Source: an uncultured Lachnospiraceae bacterium (GTDB lineage: Bacteria > Bacillota > Clostridia > Lachnospirales > Lachnospiraceae). Taken from it: DNA of 64,000 nucleotides. Location of the stretch: the NCBI GenBank assembly GCA_910578345.1, contig CAJTRA010000008.1:62001-126000 (forward strand), read 5' to 3'. This document shows positions 53,173-62,038 of this stretch, in pieces (within the stretch, counting starts at the first letter, position 1; each line of letters opens with the position of its first letter). The notes beneath the pieces were generated by a model. That model saw nothing but the letters and a program-made list of their open reading frames with translations, had not been told where the DNA came from and searched no databases. The translations under genes and the position numbers were made by a program.

Positions 53173-54002
53173 AAGATTTCTCCTTTTTGTAATCTGGCAA
53201 TGAAAAGTTTCCACTCTGCCCACAAAATGATAATGCCCGCAAACAGGGCGGCGGCCCAGGCAAAGAGGGCAGGTTCCGTATAGGACTTGCGTGTCTGCAA
53301 AAAGAAAAGACAGGACAGGGAGAGCGGGATTGTAAATACAACGGTTACCCAGAAATGTCTCCGTCCCGCTTCTGTGAGCATGCATCCGAAGCAGAGGCAC
53401 TGCATGAAGATAAAGGGAGCCAGCATGTACAGGCCTGCCTGGAGCAGACGGATCTTCCACTGCAGCCCGACTAACAGGATCCCGGCGGAGACTGTTGCAA
53501 GATTCAGCAGACCGGAGAGGATCATGGATAAGGACGCAAGCTGTCTGACATGGAAGAAGCAAGTCTCATGCAGCTCTGCAATCCTGACAAAACAAACCTG
53601 CCGGATCTCAAATACTGTGAAGAGAACAAGAAAGCAGGGGTATGTCATCGAGAGCATAAGAAGCGTGCTGGTCTGTTCCGGTATATTCTGTCTTCCAAGG
53701 GAAAGGAGTAAAAGCAGCATGACAAGGCAGCTAAGCAGGTGGGTACAGGGAAGATTCCTGTCCGCATACCGGAGCAGATGAAGCAGAAGCATCTTATGAG
53801 CCGGCCGTGGCTGAAGCCTTACGGCCTGGATTTCCTGGGATAAGATTGACAGGGTGTCGCTCTTGCGTGTCTCATTGATCGGGAAACATTGGTCGGAAGC
53901 TGCAAACAGGGATGCCGGAAATCTCTTGCTGCCGGCAGGAAAACGGTGCAGCATCTTGTGGGAGCCTGTTTGATTCTTTACTTTCTCAGTGTGTCTGTTC
54001 AT
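53160..54002 (-). CDS. Membrane protein of the sigma/ABC operon
   Basis: 280 residues. A cytoplasmic N-terminus of about 90 residues precedes about six hydrophobic helices (SCLVMLLLLLSLG onward). Not a recognised family. It starts inside the sigma gene (17-bp overlap, GGAGG upstream) and overlaps the ATPase gene by 13 bp. Its place right after a sigma gene suggests either an anti-sigma factor or an ABC permease partner. The Cys residues in the N-terminus do not form a ZAS motif. Confidence 0.75.
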   Translation of the reverse strand: MNRHTEKVKNQTGSHKMLHRFPAGSKRFPASLFAASDQCFPINETRKSDTLSILSQEIQAVRLQPRPAHKMLLLHLLRYADRNLPCTHLLSCLVMLLLLLSLGRQNIPEQTSTLLMLSMTYPCFLVLFTVFEIRQVCFVRIAELHETCFFHVRQLASLSMILSGLLNLATVSAGILLVGLQWKIRLLQAGLYMLAPFIFMQCLCFGCMLTEAGRRHFWVTVVFTIPLSLSCLFFLQTRKSYTEPALFAWAAALFAGIIILWAEWKLFIARLQKGEILCTD

Positions 54003-54513
54003 TGGAATCCTCCAGTATCTTCCGCAGGCGTTTGACACCCAGGCGGAATCTTGATTTGGCTGTTGACAGGCGGCATCCTGTGATCTTGGCGATCTCGTGG
54101 AAAGGCAGCTGCTCGTAACTTCTCATGAGGATGATCTCCCGCTGCTCCAGGGGGAGTTTCTGCAGCGCCTGGCAGAGGAGAAGGGCGGTTTCCAGATCAT
54201 CGAAGCGTTTATCTTCCTGTCCCAGACAGGCCGCCTCTTCCATGCAGGACATTTCCTTCCTGTGACAGAAGTAATCCCGGCAGAGGTTGCGCGCGATGAT
54301 CAGCAGATAGCCCTTCAGATTCCTGTGCCGGTAGGAAGCGATATACTTGATAAAGCGCAGAAATACCTCCTGTGTGATATCGTAAGAGTCTGTTTCCTGC
54401 CCTGTCAGATACAGACAGAATCGGTAGATATCGTCATAGTAGCGGCTGATGATGCTGCCTAGAGCCTCCTTGTTTCCTCGATAGACTTCTTCGATCAGTT
54501 CCTTGTCGGTCAC
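53986..54513 (-). CDS. RNA polymerase ECF sigma factor
   Basis: 175 residues from GTG 54513 (AAAGGA 7 nt upstream); a GTG at 54588 would add 25 non-conserved residues. Region 2 (IISRYYDDIYRFCLYLTGQ, YDITQEVFLRFIKYI) and region 4 (LPLEQREIILMRSYEQLPFHEIAKITGCRLSTAKSRFRLGVKRLRK) are clear. It leads the operon with the membrane protein and ABC genes and diverges from the Cys/His-repeat gene, so that gene could be part of its regulon. Confidence 0.92.
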   Translation of the reverse strand: MTDKELIEEVYRGNKEALGSIISRYYDDIYRFCLYLTGQETDSYDITQEVFLRFIKYIASYRHRNLKGYLLIIARNLCRDYFCHRKEMSCMEEAACLGQEDKRFDDLETALLLCQALQKLPLEQREIILMRSYEQLPFHEIAKITGCRLSTAKSRFRLGVKRLRKILEDSNEQTH

Positions 54514-54607
54514 CTTTTTGTCCTTTGCTTTCTGTGTTGTCTTATTTTCAATAGAAATAACTGTCTCTATGATACAAAAGATCACCAAAAAGAAAAAGAA
54601 GTAAAAA

Positions 54608-54637
54608 AAGGGAACGGGAGAGAATCCGGCGGGTTCC
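54608..54637 (-). terminator. Possible minus-strand terminator or attenuator
   Basis: On the minus strand GGAAC...GTTCC is followed by CTTTTTTT. It lies upstream of the sigma gene and inside the divergent promoter region, so it may be an attenuator of the sigma operon or stop antisense transcription of the Cys/His-repeat gene. Confidence 0.4.
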
Positions 54638-54666
54638 TTGACAGTACCGCATAAGGATAGTAGAAT
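54638..54666 (+). promoter_or_regulatory. Sigma-A promoter of the Cys/His-repeat gene
   Basis: TTGACA (54638-54643), a 17-bp spacer, and TAGAAT (54661-54666), 34 bp before the ATG. A perfect -35 box and near-consensus -10 box imply housekeeping expression rather than ECF-only control. Confidence 0.75.
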
Positions 54667-54699
54667 AAAAAAAGAAAGAATGGCAACAGGAGGAATATT

Positions 54700-55227
54700 A
54701 TGAGAAGGAAAAGAGCAGTAGCCTTAGGGATGACAGTTGTAATGACTTCATTTATGTTTGTCATGCCTGTTTCGGCACATGGACATCATAACCGGCAGGC
54801 GGTGTGCGTGACAGAAACAGATTGGCTGTGTCAAGTCTGTACAGAAGAGGGGTGCGTGACAAAGGGATGGCATATCCATGACGGTGAGACATATTGTGGT
54901 TATGCGCATGCAGACGGCTATTGTGACGGTACTTGCGATACCGCCAGAGTATGTACGGTGGAAGCATGTACAGAGACGGGACATCATATTCACGACGGCA
55001 GAAGCTACTGTGGTTATGCCCACGAGAGCGGTTATTGTGACGGTACATGCAACAGCGTTATGGTATGCACGCAGGCAGGCTGTACGCAGACAGGGCAGCA
55101 TACACATGATGGCGAGACGTATTGCGGTTATGCCCATAGCAGCGGTTACTGCGATCATAGTTGTGAACAGACGAGAAATGCAGGCAGACAAGAAAGACAA
55201 GGAAGACATCACGGGCATCATGCGTAA
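54700..55227 (+). CDS. Secreted protein with three Cys/His-rich repeats
   Basis: 175 residues. Signal peptide ending near VSAHG, then three repeats of about 38 residues. Each has the pattern C-x3-x-C-T-x2-G-x-H-x-HDG-x2-YCGYAH-x2-GYCD-x2-C; the Cys and His positions are almost invariant. The C-terminus is basic and His-rich (GRHHGHHA). I do not recognise the family. The spacing suggests metal-binding modules outside the cell. ACAGGAGGAATATT is a strong ribosome binding site. It diverges from the ECF/ABC operon. Confidence 0.85.
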   Translation: MRRKRAVALGMTVVMTSFMFVMPVSAHGHHNRQAVCVTETDWLCQVCTEEGCVTKGWHIHDGETYCGYAHADGYCDGTCDTARVCTVEACTETGHHIHDGRSYCGYAHESGYCDGTCNSVMVCTQAGCTQTGQHTHDGETYCGYAHSSGYCDHSCEQTRNAGRQERQGRHHGHHA

Positions 55228-55278
55228 AGTGGATGATGGCATTGATCAAAGAAGAGTTTCAGGGGTAAGAATTGCAGT

Positions 55279-56940
55279 ATGGAAAACAGGGAGTGTCTTG
55301 TAAAAGAGCAGGAGAAGTGCATCGAGGAACTGAAACGGCAGAAAACGGCGCTTGAGAATGCTCTTCATGCGGCGGAAGAAACAAACAGGGCCAAGAGCCG
55401 CTTCCTGTCCAACATGTCCCATGACATTCGTACCCCGATGAATGCCATTGTGGGGATGACGTCTATTGCACTGTCCCATATCGACGAGAAGGCGCGGGTA
55501 CAGGATTGTCTGGGGAAGATCCAGACGGCGGCCGCCCATCTGATGAGTCTGGTCAACGATGTGTTAGATATGTCACGGATCGACAGTGGCCGGATTACGC
55601 TGAATGAGGAAGTCTTCTCGCTGGCGGATCTGATCCATGACATTTCCGTGATCGTGCGTTCCCAGGCATCTTTGAAGAATCAGGAGTTAAAGATAGAGAT
55701 CGGCCGGATTGAGGAGGAAAACCTGCTGGGCGATCCCCTTCATTTACGGCAGATTTTGGTGAATATCATCGGAAATGCAGTGAAGTATACACAGGATAGC
55801 GGCAGCATACAGGTAAGATTTGCACAGCATTTTGCTGTGCCTGAGATGACGGGGGAGGAAAGCGCACAGAAAGTATGGCTGGATTTTCGCTGTCAAGATA
55901 ATGGTATGGGGATGAGCAAAGAGTTTCTGGAGCGGATCTTTGTCCCCTTTGAACGGGTGCATAATGAGAAGACCAGTAAGATAGAGGGTACTGGTCTTGG
56001 TATGTCTATTGTCAAAAATCTGGTGGAACGGATGGAAGGCCAGATTCAGGTGGAGAGCGAAGAGGAGAAGGGAAGCTGCTTTACGATTCAGATTCCGATC
56101 ACTGTCGCGCCGCAGGAAGAGAGCGGACTGCAGCTGCCGGAGGGAGCATCGGTGCTGATTGCGGAGAAACGCAAAGAACGTGCCGGACAGATGGCGAGAT
56201 ATCTGCGGGAGAGCGGGTTGATCCCGGTACGGATGGAGAACGGCGCGCAGGCAGTGATGTGGTTGACGGAGGCGCAGTATGAAGGCCATATGCCGTGCGC
56301 AATGCTCGTGGGAGAGGAACTGGCAGATATGCCGGTGTTAAACCTTGCTTCCCATGTAAGACAGTTAGCCGGACGGGAGTTTCCGATTCTATTGGTTTCG
56401 GAGGCAGACTGGGTGCAGATGGAATACCGGGCCAGTCGCGCAGGGATCAATGCCTTTGTTCCCTGTCCCTTATTCAAGAGCAGACTCCTTGGCACGCTGG
56501 CAAAACTGACGGGCAGTAGCTGCGAGGAGGAGAATAGAAGAGAAGGAGAGCGGGATTATAGCAAACGCCATATTCTATTGGTAGAGGATAATGAGCTGAA
56601 TCAAGAGATCGCAGTGGAACTTTTGTCCGCAACAGGAGTGCAGGTGGAGGTTGCGGGTGATGGCGCGCAGGCTGTAGAGAAATTCGAAAATTCCCCTCTG
56701 GATTATTATGATCTGATCCTTATGGATATTCATATGCCGGTCATGGACGGGCATGAGGCTACCAGGCGCATTCGGCGTATGGAAAGACAGGATGCCGCCA
56801 GGGTATGGATTGTTGCCATGACGGCGGATGCTTTTGTGGAAGACGTCAGACAGGCGAAGGAAGCCGGTATGAACGAGCATATTTCTAAGCCCGTGGAGCC
56901 TGGCCGGCTGCAGGAGATCTTATATCAGCAGTTTAAGTGA
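55279..56940 (+). CDS. Soluble hybrid histidine kinase
   Basis: 553 residues, no membrane segment and no sensor domain: a coiled coil (about 5-40), HisKA with NMSHDIRTP (His48), HATPase with GNAVKYT and GTGLGMSIV near 237, a degenerate receiver-like domain (about 285-400) lacking an obvious acceptor site, and a full receiver (432-553) with LMDIHMP (Asp near 482). The input must come from a partner, perhaps via the coiled coil. It heads the four-gene signalling run. The ribosome binding site is weak. Confidence 0.9.
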   Translation: MENRECLVKEQEKCIEELKRQKTALENALHAAEETNRAKSRFLSNMSHDIRTPMNAIVGMTSIALSHIDEKARVQDCLGKIQTAAAHLMSLVNDVLDMSRIDSGRITLNEEVFSLADLIHDISVIVRSQASLKNQELKIEIGRIEEENLLGDPLHLRQILVNIIGNAVKYTQDSGSIQVRFAQHFAVPEMTGEESAQKVWLDFRCQDNGMGMSKEFLERIFVPFERVHNEKTSKIEGTGLGMSIVKNLVERMEGQIQVESEEEKGSCFTIQIPITVAPQEESGLQLPEGASVLIAEKRKERAGQMARYLRESGLIPVRMENGAQAVMWLTEAQYEGHMPCAMLVGEELADMPVLNLASHVRQLAGREFPILLVSEADWVQMEYRASRAGINAFVPCPLFKSRLLGTLAKLTGSSCEEENRREGERDYSKRHILLVEDNELNQEIAVELLSATGVQVEVAGDGAQAVEKFENSPLDYYDLILMDIHMPVMDGHEATRRIRRMERQDAARVWIVAMTADAFVEDVRQAKEAGMNEHISKPVEPGRLQEILYQQFK

Positions 56941-56983
56941 CTGTGGCACAACGAAGCGAAGTAGTTCTATTGTGGGAGAGCAT

Positions 56984-58831
56984 ATGCCGCCATATCAGGA
57001 AGAATATATTGCAAATTTAAGAGATATTGCTGCGCTCGCGGCGCGAAAGAAGACGGAAGGCCGTTCTTTCGAGGCTTACCAGACAGAATGGATGGCAGAC
57101 AGAGCAAAGATCGGCCAGAAAGTAAACCGCAATATGGAACTGCTCAGAACGGAATTGTTTCCTCTGCTGGACCATCTTTTAGAAGCAGGAGAAGAAGAGA
57201 GGACGCAGCTGCAGGAATTCGCGGGCAGACTTTTTCGGGTAGGGGAAGAACTGGACACGGGATTGTATTGTCAGATCCACCAGGCGCTTCTTAGCCTGGC
57301 GAGATTGAAGAAGGATAGAAGCGGTATGATCCGGGAACTCTATTGGTTAGGGCTTGGCAGGAACAACCGCTGCAGCAAGATGGTAGGACTGGAGCAGTCT
57401 TTGGTGGAGGACTATATGTCCCAGATGCGTCTCTGTTTCACGGAGGCTGGCGCATACCTGAAATATTTCGATGAGATTGAGGACCGGGAGACCAGAGATT
57501 ATATTATACGTGCCCGTGCAAATATGGCATTGGGACAGTTTGCTTCTTCCGGGGAGAAGATCCGGCGGGTCAGTCAGACGCTTAAGATCCTACAGGACAA
57601 ATATTATCAGGAGATGGAACCGGAGATTCCCTGGGAGAGATATATTTTCATGACGCACAGGCAGATGGCAAGCAGTATGTCTTTCAGTAAAGAGAGCGTG
57701 ATGAGTGCAGAGGAAATCGAGGCGATCATGGAATCGGTCTATATCGTTTACCAGACACGGATCCAGGAAGCGGCAGAGAGGAAGGAGAGGCCGCCGATTC
57801 ACTCTGCTTTCTCTTATAATGCGATTTCCTATTATTGTGGACTGGATACTATGGATGGCTTGCTCACGAAGATCGAATATCTGATGGATTCTACGGACTT
57901 ATCTGACTTTTCTTCGGAGAATATGTATGGCCTGATCTCTCTGCCGGCATTTTATTGTCAGTATTTGAAGCAGTATCCAGAACTGATCTCTCAGCGAAGC
58001 GAATATATTGAGAGTCTGTATCAGCGTATTTTGGAATATGTTGATCATTTTCCTGATGCGCCGGATAACGAGACGCTTTTTTTGTATCTCAGGCAGTTGG
58101 CCAACAAATTTGTTGAGACCGACAACAGTATTTCCTATGGGGAATTCATGTTGAAGCTTGTCATGCGGTTTGCGCCGGAGCTATATATCCAGTTTAACCA
58201 GGTGGCTGAGGCAGCAGAGGTTTTGTGCCGGATCATCATGCAGGAAGAACCGGACTTTTTTGACGATATAACTTGGATCAAAGAGCTGCAATCTCCAGAA
58301 GAGAAACGGCAGCAGGCGGCAGAGTATGCAAGAGGCTGCGGATTGTTCCATGATATGGGCAAAATCAACTTCATCAATCTTTATACGCAGGCGGGAAGAC
58401 AATGGTTTGAAGAAGAGTATGAGATGACGCGCCTGCATACGGTCGTGGGCAAGGGATGTCTGGAGGAAAGTCCTTCTACCCGCCGTTATGCGGATGCCGC
58501 CTTGGGGCACCATAGCTGGTATGACGGATCCCGTGGGTATCCAGAGTCTTACAGAAGGCTGGAATGTCCACAGCGGCAGATGGTAGATGTGATCAGTCTG
58601 CTCGACTGGCTGGAAAACGTGACGGATGCCCAATGTTTGTCTACCGGTACGCAGATGACTTTTGACGAGGCGGTTCAAGCAGCCATTTCCATGGAGGGCA
58701 GGCGTTTTTCACCGCTTCTGACTGCAAGACTCAGGGATCAACAGATCGTGGAGGCGCTGCGGGCCGCTTTTGAGAGAGGACGGACAAAAGCCTGCCGCCA
58801 GATTTATGATCAGGAACAGCAGAAAGAATGA
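56984..58831 (+). CDS. HD-GYP domain protein
   Basis: 615 residues from ATG 56984 (GGGAG 5 nt upstream; GTG 56972 is possible). A long helical N-terminal region (about 1-420) precedes an HD-GYP domain: HDMGK near 455 and HHSWYDGSRGYP near 508, matching the HD and GYP motifs of c-di-GMP phosphodiesterases. The usual first His of the fold, before HD, is not evident. No membrane segment. It may be active or degenerate. It lies 43 bp after the kinase and 21 bp before the ParB-like/BMP gene. Confidence 0.85.
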   Translation: MPPYQEEYIANLRDIAALAARKKTEGRSFEAYQTEWMADRAKIGQKVNRNMELLRTELFPLLDHLLEAGEEERTQLQEFAGRLFRVGEELDTGLYCQIHQALLSLARLKKDRSGMIRELYWLGLGRNNRCSKMVGLEQSLVEDYMSQMRLCFTEAGAYLKYFDEIEDRETRDYIIRARANMALGQFASSGEKIRRVSQTLKILQDKYYQEMEPEIPWERYIFMTHRQMASSMSFSKESVMSAEEIEAIMESVYIVYQTRIQEAAERKERPPIHSAFSYNAISYYCGLDTMDGLLTKIEYLMDSTDLSDFSSENMYGLISLPAFYCQYLKQYPELISQRSEYIESLYQRILEYVDHFPDAPDNETLFLYLRQLANKFVETDNSISYGEFMLKLVMRFAPELYIQFNQVAEAAEVLCRIIMQEEPDFFDDITWIKELQSPEEKRQQAAEYARGCGLFHDMGKINFINLYTQAGRQWFEEEYEMTRLHTVVGKGCLEESPSTRRYADAALGHHSWYDGSRGYPESYRRLECPQRQMVDVISLLDWLENVTDAQCLSTGTQMTFDEAVQAAISMEGRRFSPLLTARLRDQQIVEALRAAFERGRTKACRQIYDQEQQKE

Positions 58832-58852
58832 CGATTAAAGGAGGATACTGTC

Positions 58853-60832
58853 GTGGCAACTAGTGATTATGCAGCAGCGTTAAGACAGGGACGGCGCAGC
58901 TATCGGGCGGCGCTTACGAGGGGGGAATACCCGTATCTCCCGGTATTAGACGATATTATTTCTTATACAGAGACAGCAGGGATTGAGAATATTGGAATTA
59001 TGGACATTCCCCTTTCCAAGATTGTAGGAACGAAGACGATGGGAAGATCGAATGCCTTTGCCGATAACTTTATGCCTCTGCTCCCGGAAGAATCAGAATT
59101 TGGCATGAAGTGGGCGGCTGTTTATAAGCATCAGATTGAGGATGGGATCAGCGATCCGATTGTCGCCTTTGAATTTATGAATCAGTTCTATGTCCAGGAA
59201 GGCAATAAGCGTGTCAGCGTGATGAAGTATTTAAAGACTTACAGTATCTCCGCTTCCGTGACTCGTCTGGTGCCTAAGAAGACGGACGACAAAGAGAACC
59301 GCTTGTATTACGAGTTCCTGAATTTCTATGAAGTGTCCCACAGCTACGATGTCTGCTTTTCCAGAGAAGGCAGTTATAAGAAACTGTTGAAGTTGATGGG
59401 CAAGAAGGAGGATGAAGTCTGGAATGACGACGACCGGATGAATCTGCATTCCGCCTGTTATAATTTCGAGTGCGCCTTTTTCAAAGAGCATGGGGAGAAT
59501 TTGGATATCAATGTATCTGACGCTTTCCTGATCTATGTGGAGATTTACGGGTATGAGAAGGTAAAAAGTCAGACGGAAACGGAAATCGTGAAAGCGCTCC
59601 AGAAGATGTGGACAGAAATCACGCTGGCCGATCAGGGCAGTCAAGTGGAGCTGATAGAGAATCCAGAACAGACAAAAGCTTCTATCTTAAATAAACTGAT
59701 CTCGGCAGGTGTGCCAGATTCTCTGAAGATAGCATTTATCTATACGAAGACGATTGAGACTTCCAGCTGGGCTTATGCGCATGAACTTGGCCGGCATTAT
59801 TTAGAGCAGGCTTTCGAGGGCCGGATCACGACGATGGCTTTTGATAAGGCAGACTCGGATGTGGAAGTGGAAGCGGCGATCGAGCTGGCCATCAAGGCAG
59901 GCTGTGAACTGATTTTTACGACGGCGACTCAGATGGTAAACCAGAGTGTGCGCTCTGCGATCCAGCATCCAAAGGTTAAGATATATAATTGCTCTATTAT
60001 GATGTCGTATTCTTCGATCTGTACTTATTATGCGAGAATGTATGAATCTAAATTCCTGATGGGGGCCATTGCGGCAGCGCTGTCTAAGACCGACAGGCTG
60101 GGTTATGTGGCGGATTATCCGATCTACGGAGCCATGGCCAATATCAATGCATTTGCGCTGGGCGCCAAGATGATCAATCCTTATGTGGAGATCCATCTAG
60201 TGTGGACGAAGGTGAAAGGAACCGATGCGAGAGAGAAACTGAACCAGGAAGGAATCGTCTTTATTTCTGACAATGATATGATTACGCCGGGCAATGCTTC
60301 CAGAGAGTACGGTATCTATGTGAAAAAGGAAGATGGAACGCTGGAGAATCTGGCGACACCGATCTGGCATTGGGGTAAATTCTATGAGCAGATCGTGAAG
60401 AATATCTTCAGCGGCGGAAGCTCAGAAGCAGATGCGCAGAAGGGGAAGAAAGCAGTGAATTACTGGTGGGGAATGTCAGCGGATGTGATTGATGTGATCT
60501 GTTCGAAGTCCATGCCGCATGGAACCAGCAGACTCATCGAGTTTCTGAAGAGTTCTATCCGTGCCGGCGCATTCCATCCGTTTGATGGTCCGATCTATGC
60601 CCAGGGAGGGATCGTGCAGTGTGAGAAAGGAAGAAGCCTGGGACCGGAAGAGATCATTACAATGGACTGGCTTGCGGAGAATGTAGTCGGGAAGATTCCG
60701 GACCTGGAGGAACTGACGCAGGAGGCCAGGGCGCTGGTAGAGTTCCAGGGGATTAAGGTGGATGAATCTGGCACGGAGAAGAGCGTTTCTGTACAGAGTA
60801 GTGGAGCAGATGGGAACGGAGGAATGGCATGA
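58853..60832 (+). CDS. Cytoplasmic ParB-like/BMP-domain fusion protein
   Basis: 659 residues from GTG 58853 (AAAGGAGG). There is no signal peptide. Residues about 45-145 resemble a ParB/Srx-type domain (IPLSKIVGTKTMGR, ISDPIVAFEFMNQFYVQEGNKRVSV). Residues about 285-610 match the BMP (Med-type) periplasmic-binding fold, which in secreted lipoproteins binds nucleosides (KIAFIYTKTIETSSWAYAHELGR, GYVADYPIYGAMANINAFALGAKM). As an internal protein it would be a ligand sensor rather than a transporter subunit. The stop overlaps the phosphoesterase start (ATGA). Function inferred only. Confidence 0.8.
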   Translation: MATSDYAAALRQGRRSYRAALTRGEYPYLPVLDDIISYTETAGIENIGIMDIPLSKIVGTKTMGRSNAFADNFMPLLPEESEFGMKWAAVYKHQIEDGISDPIVAFEFMNQFYVQEGNKRVSVMKYLKTYSISASVTRLVPKKTDDKENRLYYEFLNFYEVSHSYDVCFSREGSYKKLLKLMGKKEDEVWNDDDRMNLHSACYNFECAFFKEHGENLDINVSDAFLIYVEIYGYEKVKSQTETEIVKALQKMWTEITLADQGSQVELIENPEQTKASILNKLISAGVPDSLKIAFIYTKTIETSSWAYAHELGRHYLEQAFEGRITTMAFDKADSDVEVEAAIELAIKAGCELIFTTATQMVNQSVRSAIQHPKVKIYNCSIMMSYSSICTYYARMYESKFLMGAIAAALSKTDRLGYVADYPIYGAMANINAFALGAKMINPYVEIHLVWTKVKGTDAREKLNQEGIVFISDNDMITPGNASREYGIYVKKEDGTLENLATPIWHWGKFYEQIVKNIFSGGSSEADAQKGKKAVNYWWGMSADVIDVICSKSMPHGTSRLIEFLKSSIRAGAFHPFDGPIYAQGGIVQCEKGRSLGPEEIITMDWLAENVVGKIPDLEELTQEARALVEFQGIKVDESGTEKSVSVQSSGADGNGGMA

Positions 60833-61461
60833 AGATCCTGGTGCTTGCCGACCAAAAATCAAAATATCTGTATGATTTCTATGAACCGGACAAACTGAAA
60901 GATATCGATCTGATCATTTCCTGCGGCGATCTGTCTCCGAACTATCTGTCGTTCTTCGTTACGCTCTGTAACGTGCCTCTGCTTTATGTCAGGGGCAACC
61001 ATGATGAGCGGTATGAGACGACGCCGCCGGAGGGATGCATCTGCATCGAAGATGATATCTACGTGTATCAGGGGATACGTATTCTGGGATTGGGCGGTTC
61101 TATGGAATATATTCCCAAGGCGCGCAATCAGTATTCGGAGCGGCATATGCGCAAACGAGTCCGAAAACTGAGATACAAGCTGTGGCGGCATAAGGGATTC
61201 GACATTCTGGTCTCTCATGCGCCGGCTTACCAGGTCAATGATTTAGAGGATCTGCCTCACAGAGGATTTAAGATTTTCCGCACGCTGATGGAGAAGTATG
61301 AGCCGTCTTTCTTTTTCCATGGACATGTTCATGCCAACTACAGCAGGAAATTCAAGCGGGAAGACAGGTTCGGAAAGACGAAGATCATCAATGGGTTCGA
61401 GTACTGTATCGTGGAGTATCCGACAAAGGAAGGGACAGGCAGTCCTGCAGAGATTCTATAA
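60829..61461 (+). CDS. Calcineurin-like metallophosphoesterase
   Basis: 210 residues. Metal and catalytic motifs: GDLSPNYL near 32, RGNHDERYE near 57, SHAPAYQVND near 129 and HGHVH near 164. The first motif is LADQKSK rather than the usual DxH, so one metal ligand is changed. The enzyme class cleaves phosphomono- or diesters; the substrate is unknown. It starts within the stop of the ParB-like/BMP gene, so the two are translated together. Confidence 0.9.
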   Translation: MKILVLADQKSKYLYDFYEPDKLKDIDLIISCGDLSPNYLSFFVTLCNVPLLYVRGNHDERYETTPPEGCICIEDDIYVYQGIRILGLGGSMEYIPKARNQYSERHMRKRVRKLRYKLWRHKGFDILVSHAPAYQVNDLEDLPHRGFKIFRTLMEKYEPSFFFHGHVHANYSRKFKREDRFGKTKIINGFEYCIVEYPTKEGTGSPAEIL

Positions 61462-61860
61462 CAGGGAGTCCACTTTCTCAACGGCGCTGCGGATATAATC
61501 GCCTAACGGCAGGTCATCGCAGCCGGCGATATAGTGATTGCACCGACTGACAGGGATGAGGATCTTGAAAGCCTTGCTGGCGCCGATCGCGGCGGCGATG
61601 GCCGGCGTGATTTCACCTAACAGGGCGTTGGCAAAGACAATGCCGATGGGACCGACGATGAGATCGGAGTCGGCGGCATTGACGATCACGGCATTGTCCC
61701 CGGTTGCACAGTAATCGGCCCCGGCTTTCAGCATGGAGGCAGTGGCAGCGCTGTTAGTGCCGATGGCGTAGAGTTCCAAATCAGGATGCTTTTTCTTTAG
61801 CTGTTCAATGATTGTGCGGCCGATCCGGCCGCCTTGTCCGTCTATAATAGTAATTTTCAT
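61456..61860 (-). CDS. DUF3842 family protein
   Basis: 134 residues from ATG 61860 (AAAGGAAC upstream). MKITIIDGQGGRIGRTIIEQL is a nucleotide-binding-like start, followed by Ala/Gly-rich helices (NSAATASMLKAGADYCATGDNAVIVNA) and SRCNHYIAGCDDLPLGDYI. The fold looks Rossmann-like. The family has no established function. Its 3' end overlaps the converging phosphoesterase gene by 6 bp. Confidence 0.85.
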   Translation of the reverse strand: MKITIIDGQGGRIGRTIIEQLKKKHPDLELYAIGTNSAATASMLKAGADYCATGDNAVIVNAADSDLIVGPIGIVFANALLGEITPAIAAAIGASKAFKILIPVSRCNHYIAGCDDLPLGDYIRSAVEKVDSLL

Positions 61861-61933
61861 GTAGTTTGTTCCTTTTGATTTTTCTTTATCATAATGTAAG
61901 TTTGGGGAAATAGCAAGAAAAGAATCTGACACA

Positions 61934-61964
61934 AAAACCTCGAAGGCTGAGCCTTCGAGGTTTT
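61934..61964. terminator. Perfect palindromic hairpin
   Basis: AAAACCTCGAAGGCT and AGCCTTCGAGGTTTT flank a single base, so the actual stem is about 13 bp. It ends in TTTT on both strands and stands upstream of the DUF3842 gene. It can act as a two-way terminator. Confidence 0.7.
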
Positions 61965-62008
61965 CGCTTGTGTAAAAGGGGAATTCTTCCGGAATTGCTA
62001 TAACCAAC

Positions 62009-62038
62009 TTGACTTCCGTGATCAAGTCTATCTATACT
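62009..62038 (+). promoter_or_regulatory. Orphan plus-strand promoter, possible small RNA
   Basis: TTGACT (62009-62014), an 18-bp spacer and TATACT (62033-62038). No plus-strand gene follows; the strong terminator at 62181 would give an RNA of about 165 nt. Confidence 0.4.

Noticed and set aside
53160..54002. Zinc-binding anti-sigma (ZAS) domain in the membrane protein
   Set aside because: The His and Cys spacing of the ZAS motif is not present in the N-terminal part.
54835..55180. Repeats as a CRISPR array
   Set aside because: The period of about 114 bp is protein-coding, in frame, and shows codon-level drift; there are no spacers.
54878..55303. 141-codon plus-strand frame overlapping the Cys/His-repeat gene
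   Set aside because: It is a frame-shifted reading of the same DNA repeats and lacks a start signal.
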